Source: a virus
Virus record (IMG/VR): IMGVR_UViG_3300037540_000099
Location: 1-52,606 of that record
Reading direction: 5' to 3' (one strand)
DNA length: 52,606 nt
Shown here: in pieces, positions 38,839 to 47,547 of the stretch
How the letters are laid out: each line of letters opens with the position of its first letter
Numbering within the stretch: the stretch's first letter is position 1
Made by a program: the position numbers and the translations under genes
The notes under the pieces: model-generated
The model's database searches: none
Seen by the model: only the letters and a program-made list of their open reading frames with translations
Told to the model about the DNA's origin: nothing

Positions 38839-41130
38839 TCACGCCTCCTCGCTGAATACAGCCGCCGAGGTACAGCGGCAGTTCACCACGTTCGCGGCCG
38901 AGAGGTCCGGATCCATCGGGCGGTCAGCGTACTCAAGACCGATGGGTCCTTCGAGCTCGAACTTCCCCTCAAGCGGGACGATCTCACCGTCAAGCTCGAT
39001 GTGGTTCGTCAAGTCCTCCGCATCGCCGCCCCGCGTCCGGTCGTCTACGATGGAGAGCCATTCCTTGTGTGTCGCGCCGGACTGACGGTAGCCCTCCATC
39101 GAGGCCGCATTCATCGCCGAGCCGACCTCGGTTCGGGCGACAGCCTGCGCGTAACGCTCCTTGCCATTGGCCGCCCAAGCCTCCACGCGCTTCGTGAGGT
39201 CCTTGACCGTCTCGCCTTTCGCGAGGCCTTCGGCAAGGGCTGTCCGCGCGGTCGACTGCACCTTCTCACCCACGCTCTGCATGTAGCGCCGGCGCCCCTT
39301 GAGCAACTCCTGCATCCGCGTTGTGTCCGGGTTGAATGTGATGCCAAGTCCGGTTGACGCGATGGCCTCCTGGCCAGTGCGAGCGGCGAGATCATTCAGG
39401 AACGGTAGCACTACATCCTCGAAGGCCGCCCCTGCATCCGCTGCCTCGAAGAGCAGGGCGTCAACCCTCGGGTCCTTCACGCGGCCCGGCTGAAGACCGC
39501 TCTTCAGTTCTTGCAGCTTGGCGATGATCAGATCCGCCAAGTCATCGAAGATCGGGGCGAGCTGCGAGCGAAGCTGTTTCTCTTGCCGCAGGCGTTCGGT
39601 GTTGAAAGCCTTGTATCGGTTGGCTCGCAGCTCAGGCCCCATGCGGCGGAGGCCCTTCATCACCAGCCAGCCCCCGCGTTTCTCAGGCTCTTCCTCGGGC
39701 TCGATCTCTTCCTCTTCCTCCGCTTCCGGCTCCGTCTCAATCTCCTGCTCTTCGGGTTCGGCAGGCTCGGAACTCGTGGCGCCCGGTCCCTCGGGAATCT
39801 GATTCATGCTCAGATACCAGACCTGCCCCATGTCATCGGGGAGGGGTTCCTTGCCCAGAAACTCACGGGCCTCGTCGACCATGAGGACCGGGCCGCCGGT
39901 AGCCGTATTCAGCGCCGGCAGGATCGCAGAAATGTCGGGCCGCAACGCGGGCACCAGATCCCACTGCCAGAAGAACTCCGCGGCATCGTCGATGCGCAGA
40001 ACGAGCTGATCGGTGACGTCGGCGGCGATGCTTTCCAGGCGAGGCATCAGTGCCTCTTCCCAGAAGAGCTTCTTCTGCTCACGGATCGTCACGCCGAACT
40101 TCTCGTCGAAGGCGCCGACGATGGCCGGGGGGACCCCGAAGACTGCGAGGATGTCCTCTCTGAGCTGACCGCGCAGATCCATCACTTCGCTGCCAGGACC
40201 CCTGCCGATGTCGGTGGTCTTGAGTCCGCTGTGAAGGATCGCTGGCTTGAAGAAATGGCCGAGTCCCTTATAGCCCTCGGTCCACTGTGCCCTGAGTTGG
40301 TCGACCGTTGAGGGCTGCAGTACCTGGTCCGTGGTCAGCGCGAACGCATGATGCCCTCGCTCGAAGAAGGTCTCCTGTTGCCGGATGCTGGAGAGGTCGG
40401 TCTGGATCACCTGCCGCGCCGCGTCCATCGGGGCCGAGGTCGACAGCCAGTTGCCCGGTCCCGTGTTGGGCATCCAGACAATCTCGTCGGCAGGGAACCG
40501 GATGATCTTCCCGTCCCCCGTGGCGTACCCGTACTCCGTGGGGACTCCCTTGACGACCTTGGTGATCTTCATCGGCAGTGGGGGGATGGGCCAGAGGGCG
40601 GTCAGCTTCCCGTTGACAAACTCCATGTTCCAGAAGGCCTCGGGCCAGAGCTCACGGTTCAGGAGAGTGGTACCGAAGAGGGCCACATCATTCTGCACGG
40701 GGTTGGCGAACTTGATGATCGCCTCGGCTGGGTGACCTTCAAGGATCATCTTGTCGCGCGTGCGCCGGATGCCCCACGGGGCGCGTGATCCGCTGGAGAC
40801 AATGTGACTGATCGCAGCATAGGTCCATGAGTGGGCGCCATAGCCCTGCGATCCGTAGTTGGCTGGCGTCAGCTTGGGAGGACGGGGGAGGTCATCGAGG
40901 CTGTCGTTCGCCCAGGCGAACCGCTCATTCGTCCATCGATCAATGCTGCCAGCCCATTCGCGTTGATGCTCTGCGTTGCCGGCCTGAAGCTGTGTAGGAT
41001 CGATGTGAGCGAGTTCGGATGATGATGCGAGGGCAGAGCCAGGATCGGTGATTGTGCTCTCTGTGAGCCACGAGAGGACGCCTAGTGCACGCTCACGGAG
41101 GGATGTGCGAACTGGCGTAGCGTCAGCCAC
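38839..41130 (-). CDS. Portal-MuF fusion protein (763 aa from GTG)
   Basis: The portal part (about residues 60-460) has LPRPPKLTPANYGSQG, MILEGHPAEAIIKFANPVQ, IIRFPADEIVWMPNTGPGN and ILAVFGVPPAIVGAFDEKFG. A strongly acidic linker (EPEAEEEEEIEPEEEPEKR) follows. The C-terminal 250 residues are MuF: ARTEVGSAMNAASMEGYRQS, then HKEWLSIVDDRTR and the closing NVVNCRCTSAAVF. The start is unclear. The open frame runs up to TTG 41310, but promoters lie inside it, so GTG 41130 is used here. Confidence 0.88.
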   Translation of the reverse strand: MADATPVRTSLRERALGVLSWLTESTITDPGSALASSSELAHIDPTQLQAGNAEHQREWAGSIDRWTNERFAWANDSLDDLPRPPKLTPANYGSQGYGAHSWTYAAISHIVSSGSRAPWGIRRTRDKMILEGHPAEAIIKFANPVQNDVALFGTTLLNRELWPEAFWNMEFVNGKLTALWPIPPLPMKITKVVKGVPTEYGYATGDGKIIRFPADEIVWMPNTGPGNWLSTSAPMDAARQVIQTDLSSIRQQETFFERGHHAFALTTDQVLQPSTVDQLRAQWTEGYKGLGHFFKPAILHSGLKTTDIGRGPGSEVMDLRGQLREDILAVFGVPPAIVGAFDEKFGVTIREQKKLFWEEALMPRLESIAADVTDQLVLRIDDAAEFFWQWDLVPALRPDISAILPALNTATGGPVLMVDEAREFLGKEPLPDDMGQVWYLSMNQIPEGPGATSSEPAEPEEQEIETEPEAEEEEEIEPEEEPEKRGGWLVMKGLRRMGPELRANRYKAFNTERLRQEKQLRSQLAPIFDDLADLIIAKLQELKSGLQPGRVKDPRVDALLFEAADAGAAFEDVVLPFLNDLAARTGQEAIASTGLGITFNPDTTRMQELLKGRRRYMQSVGEKVQSTARTALAEGLAKGETVKDLTKRVEAWAANGKERYAQAVARTEVGSAMNAASMEGYRQSGATHKEWLSIVDDRTRGGDAEDLTNHIELDGEIVPLEGKFELEGPIGLEYADRPMDPDLSAANVVNCRCTSAAVFSEEA

Positions 41131-41252
41131 GAAGGCCGTCCCATCAGCAGGAGTCGCCAGTTTGCCTGCGGCGGGCCCCCGGGCAGGCCGGCCTGGCGAG
41201 ACCGATGTCCGGGGACCCAGGCACGCCTTTACGACGTACCAGTACCAGCCGT

Positions 41253-41282
41253 AGACTACAACCTTCGGGGGAAGGGGGTCAA
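41253..41282 (-). promoter_or_regulatory. Virion-operon promoter, proximal copy
   Basis: TTGACC (41282-41277), 18-base spacer, TAGTCT (41258-41253). The spacer is C-rich and nearly the same as in the copy 175 bases upstream. Confidence 0.6.
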
Positions 41283-41397
41283 GTGCTGAGGGCGTGGTGA
41301 GGTCTTCCAATCCTCCAAACGGGGAGCCTATGCCCTCTGTCCCGGCGTGTTACCAGGAAGCGCTGGGCGTCGCACGAGCTGGATGTCTCGGCTGGCT

Positions 41398-41421
41398 TTA
41401 CACAACTTGACCCGTTCCCAC
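41398..41421 (-). CDS. Possible seven-residue leader peptide
   Basis: GTG 41421 lies six bases after the TAGTCT box, exactly as for terS, and reads VGTGQVV before TAA. It could be a leaderless upstream reading frame, but it may be chance. Confidence 0.2.
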   Translation of the reverse strand: MGTGQVV

Positions 41422-41427
41422 GGCGTC

Positions 41428-41457
41428 AGACTACACGCTCGGGGGAAAGGGCGTCAA
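41428..41457 (-). promoter_or_regulatory. Virion-operon promoter, distal copy
   Basis: TTGACG (41457-41452), 18-base spacer, TAGTCT (41433-41428). Its -35 box overlaps the TGA of the methyltransferase gene. Confidence 0.6.
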
Positions 41458-42869
41458 GGGGCTGCTACGTCAGCGAGACTGAGTTGCGCCTCTTCGCCCG
41501 GCGCTTCTATCGCTTCCACGCGCCGCCTCGCGACCTCGCACCAGGGTTCGTCTTCGGTGTTGTTGAGTTCTATCCCGATGGCCCGCATCCCGAGCGCCTT
41601 CGCCGCGCAGAGCGTCGTGCCCGAACCGAGAAACGGGTCAAGCGCCACGCCTCCCGGCGGCAGCCCTAGCGTCAGCAACCAGCACATGAGGGCGAGCGGC
41701 TTGCAGGTGGGATGACCGTTGCGTGATGGGTTGGTTGTCCCGCGTCTCGTTCGAGGGATGCCGTCTGGCGGAGTGAACTCATAGTCGCCCGCATTGATCG
41801 ACCCATGCTTCTGCCCCTCACCCATCTGCTCGGTTAGCCCCCTCTCCTTCTCCGCCTTCGGGGCCTTCGGGCAGTACACGGCCGCGCTGTCTTCGGTGAA
41901 CGTGACGTGTTCGGCAGCCCAAGCGTCCGCGTCGAAGTACTTCGAGCGAGGCCCGAGGGCGCCGCCTGTCACCACGAGGTTCGCGGGGAAGCGGCCTTCT
42001 ATGCTGCCCGTGACTATAGGCGCATCCGGGGACGTGAATGCGCTGGGCCTTGTGTTGCGGTGAGGGATACACCCCCGCGCATTGCGCACCATCGGGTTGC
42101 TCGCACTATCCCCGTCCGCCTCAAACGGCACCCTCGCCGCGTCCACGTTGAACGCCCCGGTGCCGTGCTTCACCACGTTCGCAGCGTAGGTCTTCTCGCT
42201 GAGAGGCTTCTGCGCTACCACAATCGCCTCCCACGCTGGCTTCAGCGCCTGCCTCCCGGCCTTCCAGCCATCCCACTGCTGCGCGAGGGGAGTGGAGGGG
42301 GCGGTTGTCTCGCGAGGGCCCTCAGCCTCAGTCGTCCATCCGCCCTTGTATTCGGCACCGTGGAATGTGGTCTCGCATCGGTTGGCGGAGTGCTCACTTT
42401 CGCCCACCACTTCCCTCTCCGCCCCGGCCGCGCGGTCGACGGCCTTCCCGATGTCGTGCGCCTTGGGGAAGCCGGAGAGGTAGTACCAGGCCATCGTCGA
42501 GAAGCTAACGTCGAAGCCCGATTCCTCCAGATCGCGGAGGGTCCGCCAGAGGGAGTCGCCGCGCGTGGTCATAAAGACGAAGGCGAAGCCACCTGGCTTG
42601 AGGACGCGCAGGCATTCTTCCCAGACGGCGGGGTCGGCGAGGGAGCCATCCCACTCCTTGCCCATGAAACCCCTCGGCGCGAGGTTGTGTCTGCCCTGCG
42701 GCTTGCTCGGATCGTTCACCCGCCGCGACCCATTCCGAGAGCCGCCGGTGAGCGCATACGGCGGGTCAGTCAGCACGAGGTCAACCGACTCCGCCTCCAT
42801 CTCCCGAAGCACGGGCAGACAGTCGGAGTGGTAGATGGTGCGCTCGCCGTCTGACCAGAAGGGCTTCAT
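41454..42869 (-). CDS. DNA methyltransferase, beta class (N6-adenine or N4-cytosine, 471 aa)
   Basis: The catalytic motif IV VLTDPPYAL lies near residue 35 and the SAM-binding motif FLGSGTTLCAAKALG near residue 415. This order (IV before I) defines the beta class. The middle 200 residues hold the target-recognition part (HGAEYKGGWTTEAEGP, NLVVTGGALGPRS). ATG 42869 follows GAGGTG. No cognate endonuclease is seen, so protection against host restriction or control of packaging/replication is likely. Confidence 0.88.
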   Translation of the reverse strand: MKPFWSDGERTIYHSDCLPVLREMEAESVDLVLTDPPYALTGGSRNGSRRVNDPSKPQGRHNLAPRGFMGKEWDGSLADPAVWEECLRVLKPGGFAFVFMTTRGDSLWRTLRDLEESGFDVSFSTMAWYYLSGFPKAHDIGKAVDRAAGAEREVVGESEHSANRCETTFHGAEYKGGWTTEAEGPRETTAPSTPLAQQWDGWKAGRQALKPAWEAIVVAQKPLSEKTYAANVVKHGTGAFNVDAARVPFEADGDSASNPMVRNARGCIPHRNTRPSAFTSPDAPIVTGSIEGRFPANLVVTGGALGPRSKYFDADAWAAEHVTFTEDSAAVYCPKAPKAEKERGLTEQMGEGQKHGSINAGDYEFTPPDGIPRTRRGTTNPSRNGHPTCKPLALMCWLLTLGLPPGGVALDPFLGSGTTLCAAKALGMRAIGIELNNTEDEPWCEVARRRVEAIEAPGEEAQLSLADVAAP

Positions 42870-42877
42870 CACTCACC

Positions 42878-44224
42878 TCACAGGAAGTCCAGCCCAGGCG
42901 ATACCTCGCCTCCCGACAGCTCGATCTGCCCGTATCGCCAGGCGTCCATCGCGTGATCAAACTCCTTGGCTGGGTCAGCGTCTTCCTTCGGATTTCCGTC
43001 GCGGTCCTCCTGCCAGTGATACTGACCGATCTCGGCAAGCCAGTTGGGGGCCGCATCTTCGAGCACTCGAAATGTGTTGCCCGTGATGACCGCCTGGCAG
43101 GCACGGACTCCAGGGATGCGCTTGTTGTTGGCCTTCTCGATGGGCAGTCCCGCACGGCGGAAGGTCTCGATGGCATTGGCATCTTCGGGGTCGGCGTAGA
43201 ACTTGAGCTCGGGGAAACGCGCGTGGATGTCCTTCGCCTCGGAGAGCCAGTCGTTACCTTTGGCGCCCGCGATGATCTTGCCGCGTTCGTAGACCTCCTC
43301 GATCAGGTACGTCACCCCGTCAGCGAGGCCAAGGACCTCGAAGGCGCCCGGCGAGGTGACTCCCCAGTCTACCCCGCAGGCCATCCGGTCGAAGGTCTTG
43401 GGGAGTTGGTCCTTGGTGACGATCATCGTCTCTGCATCCCACGCCCCGTAGACGAGGCCTGCGAAGCTCACGAACTCCGCTTCAACCTCCTGTCGCCAGA
43501 AGTCTGAGCCTTCGCCATAGGCGACCTTGAGGGCATCGATGAAGTCCGGGTCTGTTTCATAGAGCGGGTTGTCCTTCGTCTGCCAGTGGTGCAGGCCATA
43601 CTGCGCTTGCTTCCCCTCAGTCCACTCGTCGCGGCCGGCCACGAATGTCCGGTACAGCCAGTTCTGCCCCTTGGGCGTCGAACACAACCAGCCCCTGTGA
43701 GGATAGCCCGGCTGCCTTGTGCGACCAAGGAGCACCATCCATGTCTCCTCGCGGTAGAGCGCCGCCTCGTCACCGAAGAAGAAGGCGACGTCCGGGCCGC
43801 GGAGTGTGTCGGGGTCTTGGCAGTGGGCGAGGAGAAGCGTGGAGGGCTCACCGTTCGGGCCAACGTGATCGGGGAAGACGATCTTCTGCTCCGACTTCGC
43901 GTGCTCCCAATTCAGTGAGTCGCCCCACCACCGGAGCACCTTGCGCATAGCAAGGAGCGTGGATCGATTGAGCATCCGATGGGAGGGCGCTATGACCATT
44001 CCGAAGATACCCGGATAGCGGAGGCACATGCGGACGGACTCAAAGCAGCCGACCTCTGACTTCCCGCCGCCAACGCCAGAGCAGGCGAAGCGATAGCGGG
44101 CCGGGTCAAGCATGAAGGCGAGCTGGGATGGGTGTGAGCGATAGTGACGCGCGATAAACTCAGCAGGGTCTTCGTCGGGGCCTGGTCGGTCGGGAGGGAG
44201 ATCGGGGTCAGTCGGTCGTGTCAT
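42878..44224 (-). CDS. terL: Terminase large subunit (448 aa)
   Basis: The ATPase has Walker A CSGVGGGKSEVG, Walker B VAFFFGDEA and a coupling motif WLCSTPKGQNW. The RNase-H-like nuclease has GVDWGVTSPGA, KFYADPED and FDHAMDAWRY with the three acidic residues. It cuts and pumps DNA into the prohead. ATG 44224 lies 17 bases inside the end of terS. Confidence 0.93.
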   Translation of the reverse strand: MTRPTDPDLPPDRPGPDEDPAEFIARHYRSHPSQLAFMLDPARYRFACSGVGGGKSEVGCFESVRMCLRYPGIFGMVIAPSHRMLNRSTLLAMRKVLRWWGDSLNWEHAKSEQKIVFPDHVGPNGEPSTLLLAHCQDPDTLRGPDVAFFFGDEAALYREETWMVLLGRTRQPGYPHRGWLCSTPKGQNWLYRTFVAGRDEWTEGKQAQYGLHHWQTKDNPLYETDPDFIDALKVAYGEGSDFWRQEVEAEFVSFAGLVYGAWDAETMIVTKDQLPKTFDRMACGVDWGVTSPGAFEVLGLADGVTYLIEEVYERGKIIAGAKGNDWLSEAKDIHARFPELKFYADPEDANAIETFRRAGLPIEKANNKRIPGVRACQAVITGNTFRVLEDAAPNWLAEIGQYHWQEDRDGNPKEDADPAKEFDHAMDAWRYGQIELSGGEVSPGLDFL

Positions 44225-44723
44225 CGTCGGCCACGTCGTCTGTGTCGCCACCGTCCTCCTCCTCTACGTGGTTCAGCGGATCGTTCTCAGCGAAAACGGG
44301 AATGAGGGCGACGGGAGGGGCGCCGGGGAGGCCGCCGTGCCGATGATCCTTCTTCTCGGTCGCTATGCCCTTCGCGACAGCCAGCTTCTCACAGGCCTTG
44401 AGGTTCGTGTTGAGGGCAGCCACTTTGTCGGCGTCTCGGCCGCCCCCAGTGACGATCTCCTGGGTCTGCCGCTTGATGCCCTGCATGGATGCGATCAGCT
44501 CTGCCCGGGCGTGGATGGGATCTTCGTCGTCAGCCACTTCGCCGAGGATCTTGGAGTATGCTGTCACCCACTTCTTAGCGGTCTCCCAATGACATCCGAC
44601 CTCCGAGGCGATGTCCTCCCAGGACTTCATCTGCACAACGCGCATTTCCCAAGCCTTCGGGACCCATTCAGGAAGGGCCGGGCTCTCGCGTTTCCTCGCT
44701 TCCTTTCCAGGTTCCGCATCCAT
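44208..44723 (-). CDS. terS: Terminase small subunit (171 aa)
   Basis: A DNA-binding helix-turn-helix at residues about 33-57 (SWEDIASEVGCHWETAKKWV) is followed by a helical oligomerisation part (HARAELIASMQGIKRQTQEI) and a very acidic tail (EEEDGGDTDDVADDD). It recognises the packaging site for the large subunit. ATG 44723 lies six bases after a TAGACT -10 box, so the mRNA is probably leaderless. Confidence 0.85.
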   Translation of the reverse strand: MDAEPGKEARKRESPALPEWVPKAWEMRVVQMKSWEDIASEVGCHWETAKKWVTAYSKILGEVADDEDPIHARAELIASMQGIKRQTQEIVTGGGRDADKVAALNTNLKACEKLAVAKGIATEKKDHRHGGLPGAPPVALIPVFAENDPLNHVEEEDGGDTDDVADDDTTD

Positions 44724-44729
44724 GCCCTG

Positions 44730-44758
44730 AGTCTACCCATCCGCGAGGGGGAGGTCAA
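44730..44758 (-). promoter_or_regulatory. Promoter for terS, giving a probably leaderless mRNA
   Basis: TTGACC (44758-44753), 17-base spacer, TAGACT (44735-44730). The ATG of terS starts at 44723, so transcription would begin at or one base before it. The spacer contains CGGATGGG, also found in the replication promoter at 50.95 kb. Confidence 0.75.
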
Positions 44759-44764
44759 GTGGAA

Positions 44765-44792
44765 GGGCCGCCCCGTTGCGTTGAGGCGGCCC
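44765..44792 (-). terminator. Hairpin terminator of the replication operon
   Basis: GGGCCGCC (44765-44772) pairs with GGCGGCCC (44785-44792) around 12 bases. On the minus strand it is followed by TTCCACTT. It sits between the last replication-operon gene and the terS promoter. The U-tract is weak, so termination may be partial. Confidence 0.6.
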
Positions 44793-44809
44793 GGTTGCTC
44801 GTCCGTCGG

Positions 44810-45328
44810 CTACTCGTCTTCATCGCCTTCGTTGATCCCGTTGGTGCCCGGCAGCTTGCCTTGTGCCGTCGCCTTCTCTGCGTCTCGCACATCCGGCAGG
44901 TTGCGGCCATGTCGTTCGGCGACCTCGGGATGCACTCCGCGAGGCGGCGGCCCGTGGAGAATGCCGAAGAGCTCCCGGTCGATCACGGCGAGCTTCGTCT
45001 CCTCCGGCAGGTCGTTCCACTGGTCATGATCGAGGGTGAGCTGGTGCGTCGGCCACACAAGGCCCTCGTCGGTCTCAGCCTGGAGTTCCTCATTGTAGAA
45101 CGGCTGGCTCCGCATGTGAAGCGGTTCGGCCTTCGCCAAGACGAGCCGCCCCTTGTCATTCCACGGCTTCGACGGGTGACTGCGGAAGACGACCGGCGGA
45201 AGCGCCGGAAACTGCGTTCGGCCATCGGGAGTGTAGTACGCCTTGACGACCTTCACGACAAGTCTTCCCGGCTCTCGTGTGCCCGGCGTGTAGCTGAGTT
45301 CTTGTCCTTCGTCCTTATCGGTCGGCAT
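44810..45328 (-). CDS. Hypothetical protein (172 aa)
   Basis: ATG 45328 (MPTDKDEGQELSYTPGT) behind AGGAGGT. A beta-rich front (RLVVKVVKAYYTPDGRTQFP) is followed by an acidic helical end. Last gene of the replication operon. No family recognised. The long extension of the frame beyond 45328 is shadow. Confidence 0.65.
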   Translation of the reverse strand: MPTDKDEGQELSYTPGTREPGRLVVKVVKAYYTPDGRTQFPALPPVVFRSHPSKPWNDKGRLVLAKAEPLHMRSQPFYNEELQAETDEGLVWPTHQLTLDHDQWNDLPEETKLAVIDRELFGILHGPPPRGVHPEVAERHGRNLPDVRDAEKATAQGKLPGTNGINEGDEDE

Positions 45329-45408
45329 GTCTGTGACCTCCTGGTTTGGTGGCGCTCCGGGCCAGCGGGCCGCGTCGGGGGTCGGGTTACCGGCCCGGGC
45401 ACCGTGCG

Positions 45409-46020
45409 TTATGGCAGTCGTCCCTCCTGATACGCCTTTGCGATCACGGCTCGGTGTTTGGCGTCGGTCTTCCTGAACTTCCCTCCGCCCCACTCGCGAG
45501 GTCGCGAGGGCAGGAACGTGTAGCGGCACAAGCCCTGCCCCCGGTAGCCTCGTTTCCAGCCAGTCCACATCTGCCCGACGTGGTGTGCGATGTGCGCCCG
45601 CGTGTCGGTCCTCATTCTCTGGTGCATCGCGGCGCTCGTGCTCTTCACGTCTAACGGCCCAGAGCAGGATCCGGGGGCTGTAGCGCCGACTTTGAGGCCG
45701 AAGTTCGCTCCACCGTAGACGAGGCTGTACCACCAGGCCGCCGCGAAGCCCTCGTCTCCGTACTTCTCGTGTTCCCGTATCAGCGTGCCCAGCCACGGGT
45801 ACATGCCGCTATCCGGGTAGAGGTCCTCCACAATCACCCGCGCCTTGGCGAGGCGCACATCATGGAGTTCGTCTCCGTGCGCTGCCCGCATCCCTACGAT
45901 CAGGCACCAGGCCGCGACCACGATCAACGCGCCCACGAACAGCGCGAGGTACAGCCGGTTCGCCGACCTCTCCGACTCCCGCTTCGTCGGCGCGTCAGGA
46001 TCAACGGGGACCTGTCTCAT
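45409..46020 (-). CDS. Membrane-anchored protein with extracytoplasmic domain (203 aa)
   Basis: One membrane helix at 22-44 (LYLALFVGALIVVAAWCLIV) is followed by about 150 residues with a YPWLGTLIREHEKYGDEG segment and aromatic GGANFGLKVGATAPGS. HHVGQMWTGWKRGYRGQGLC follows. The layout might fit a wall-active or exclusion protein, but I recognise no catalytic motif. ATG 46020 overlaps the upstream stop. Confidence 0.6.
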   Translation of the reverse strand: MRQVPVDPDAPTKRESERSANRLYLALFVGALIVVAAWCLIVGMRAAHGDELHDVRLAKARVIVEDLYPDSGMYPWLGTLIREHEKYGDEGFAAAWWYSLVYGGANFGLKVGATAPGSCSGPLDVKSTSAAMHQRMRTDTRAHIAHHVGQMWTGWKRGYRGQGLCRYTFLPSRPREWGGGKFRKTDAKHRAVIAKAYQEGRLP

Positions 46021-46274
46021 GGGGATGGCTCCTCGGGTTCCGATTCCTCACCCGGCTCGCCGATGGACTCGCGACCATAGACCTCGATCACATGCCGCAG
46101 GACCTTCAACGAATCACGGAGTTGCCGCATTGACACGGCCTCAGTCCGGGTGATCATGGCGTATATTCGGAAGCCATCCCGTTCGCTTTCTATCGCCGAT
46201 CGCTCCTGCTCTTCACGGCCCTCTTCGATTAGCGCATCAATATACTCCAGCACTTGCTCCTTGGTCGTGACCAT
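46017..46274 (-). CDS. Small helical protein (85 aa)
   Basis: ATG 46274 is five bases after GGGAGG-containing sequence. Acidic helices (EQVLEYIDALIEEGREEQER, then MRQLRDSLKVLRHVIEVYG). Function unknown. Confidence 0.6.
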   Translation of the reverse strand: MVTTKEQVLEYIDALIEEGREEQERSAIESERDGFRIYAMITRTEAVSMRQLRDSLKVLRHVIEVYGRESIGEPGEESEPEEPSP

Positions 46275-46295
46275 CATCGCCTCCCTCTGGCCCGT

Positions 46296-46871
46296 CTAAC
46301 GGGCCTCCCCGATCTTCTCCTCGGCCGCTATGCCGATGCCGAGGGCGTGGCATTCATCGATGGACGCCTTCCCGCTGAGGCCTCGTTCTCCATAGAGATC
46401 AAGCGCCGCCCGGTGCATCTCCGAATCGCCCGCGCGACCGTTGCCCGTCAACGCCTTCTTCCCGGTTGCCGGTGCGATCTTGACGGGCGTCAAGCCTGCC
46501 TGCAGGAGAAGGGCACGGAGGGCTCCGCTGAAGTTACTCAGGCGGACCATCGACTGCGCCCGCCCCTGTTGGGCCTTCCGCTCCTTGCGACTGCCTCCGC
46601 TAGCCAGAGGCGCGAACTGGTCTTCGACGCCGACCACTTCCACATCCCACCGTTGGAGTATGCCGATGATCAGCGCCGCCTCGCGTACCGCCAGATGATC
46701 GTCGGTTGCAGCCTTCGGCAACCTGGGCGTCGTCTCGACGTGAACGATGTCCTGCTCAAAGTCCAGGATCGCGACAGCACACCCTCGGGCGAGGGATGGG
46801 TCGATGCCGGCAACCCGATCCATCGCCCGGGTGCCCTTTTCAATGTGCTGGAAGAGCTTGGCTTGAGGCAT
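46296..46871 (-). CDS. RuvC-like Holliday-junction resolvase (191 aa)
   Basis: RNase-H fold with the RuvC set: D24 in RVAGIDPSLARGCA, E83 in VEVVGVEDQFA, and C-terminal D172/E173 in SIDECHALGIG. The basic KKALTGNGRAGDSEM segment matches the RuvC DNA-binding loop. It would resolve branched DNA before packaging. ATG 46871 overlaps the previous stop. MDRVAGIDP (codon 18) is a possible shorter start. Confidence 0.85.
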   Translation of the reverse strand: MPQAKLFQHIEKGTRAMDRVAGIDPSLARGCAVAILDFEQDIVHVETTPRLPKAATDDHLAVREAALIIGILQRWDVEVVGVEDQFAPLASGGSRKERKAQQGRAQSMVRLSNFSGALRALLLQAGLTPVKIAPATGKKALTGNGRAGDSEMHRAALDLYGERGLSGKASIDECHALGIGIAAEEKIGEAR

Positions 46872-47236
46872 CAATCATCACCCGTCGCCGGCTTCTTCGG
46901 ATCGGCAACGGCTACCTTGGTGGATCTGTAGAGCGTCTCAGCCGCTTCAGTCACGTTGCGCCGCACCCGAGCCGCCTCTATGTTGAATGCCGTTAGCCAG
47001 GCCTTGACCGCCTTGTTGTAGCCGATCCTAGCGAGCGTTAGCTTGGCCCGGGCCGCAAGTCGATCCTCCTGCGTCTCTGGAGGCGGCTTGGCCGCAGCAG
47101 CTACGTCTTCAGCCGCAGCCAAGATCGCATCCGTGTTCGGCGGCGAGAACAGCTTCGCTTTCGCCACCAAGTCGACCACTTCCGGATTCGGCTCCTGCTT
47201 CTCCGCCTTCAGTCCTGGCGTACCTGCGCCTGTCAT
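46871..47236 (-). CDS. Alanine-rich helical protein (121 aa)
   Basis: ATG 47236 (MTGAGTPGLKAEKQE) behind AGGAGGT is preferred over the ATG at 47293, which lacks an SD. Mostly helical (AARAKLTLARIGYNKAVKA), acidic/basic. Between resolvase and small genes; possibly a DNA-metabolism accessory. Confidence 0.6.
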   Translation of the reverse strand: MTGAGTPGLKAEKQEPNPEVVDLVAKAKLFSPPNTDAILAAAEDVAAAAKPPPETQEDRLAARAKLTLARIGYNKAVKAWLTAFNIEAARVRRNVTEAAETLYRSTKVAVADPKKPATGDD

Positions 47237-47289
47237 CGTCTCGACCTCCTGTGGTCTGATCGGCCCGAAGGCCGTTGTGCCTCTGTTGA

Positions 47290-47547
47290 TCATGCGTCGG
47301 CGAGCTCCCTCGCCAGCTCTTCCTTCAGTTCGAGTGCGATTGGCTGCATGTCGCGCGTGGCCTCGGCCAGCCGCCTTATCGTCGTCAGCCGCTTCATGCC
47401 GGATCGGTAGGCCGTCGGGTCTACCATCGGACCCAGTGCATCACAGCGTTCGATCCGCTGCAGGAAACCGCTCAAGTCCATGTCGCTAACGATTGCGGCG
47501 ATTGCCAAGAGCTGCTGTTGGGTTGCGGCATACTCAGCGTCCGTCAT
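47290..47547 (-). CDS. Small helical protein (85 aa)
   Basis: ATG 47547 behind GGGGGAG. Helices EYAATQQQLLAIAAIVSDMD and MKRLTTIRRLAEATRDMQP. No family. The 103-base gap upstream has a small hairpin (GGGCG/CGCCC) but nothing else I can support. Confidence 0.6.
   Translation of the reverse strand: MTDAEYAATQQQLLAIAAIVSDMDLSGFLQRIERCDALGPMVDPTAYRSGMKRLTTIRRLAEATRDMQPIALELKEELARELADA

Larger units (their letters stand above)
41131..41453 (-). other. Intergenic control region before the portal gene
   Basis: A 323-base stretch with no clear protein gene. It holds two near-identical promoters (41253-41282 and 41428-41457) and a seven-codon reading frame (41398-41421). The right part overlaps the stop codon of the methyltransferase gene. 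Confidence 0.55.

Noticed and set aside
44810-45796. A 328-residue reading of the last replication-operon gene
   Set aside because: Codons before 45328 are a shadow of the membrane-protein gene; the ATG at 45328 has a strong SD.
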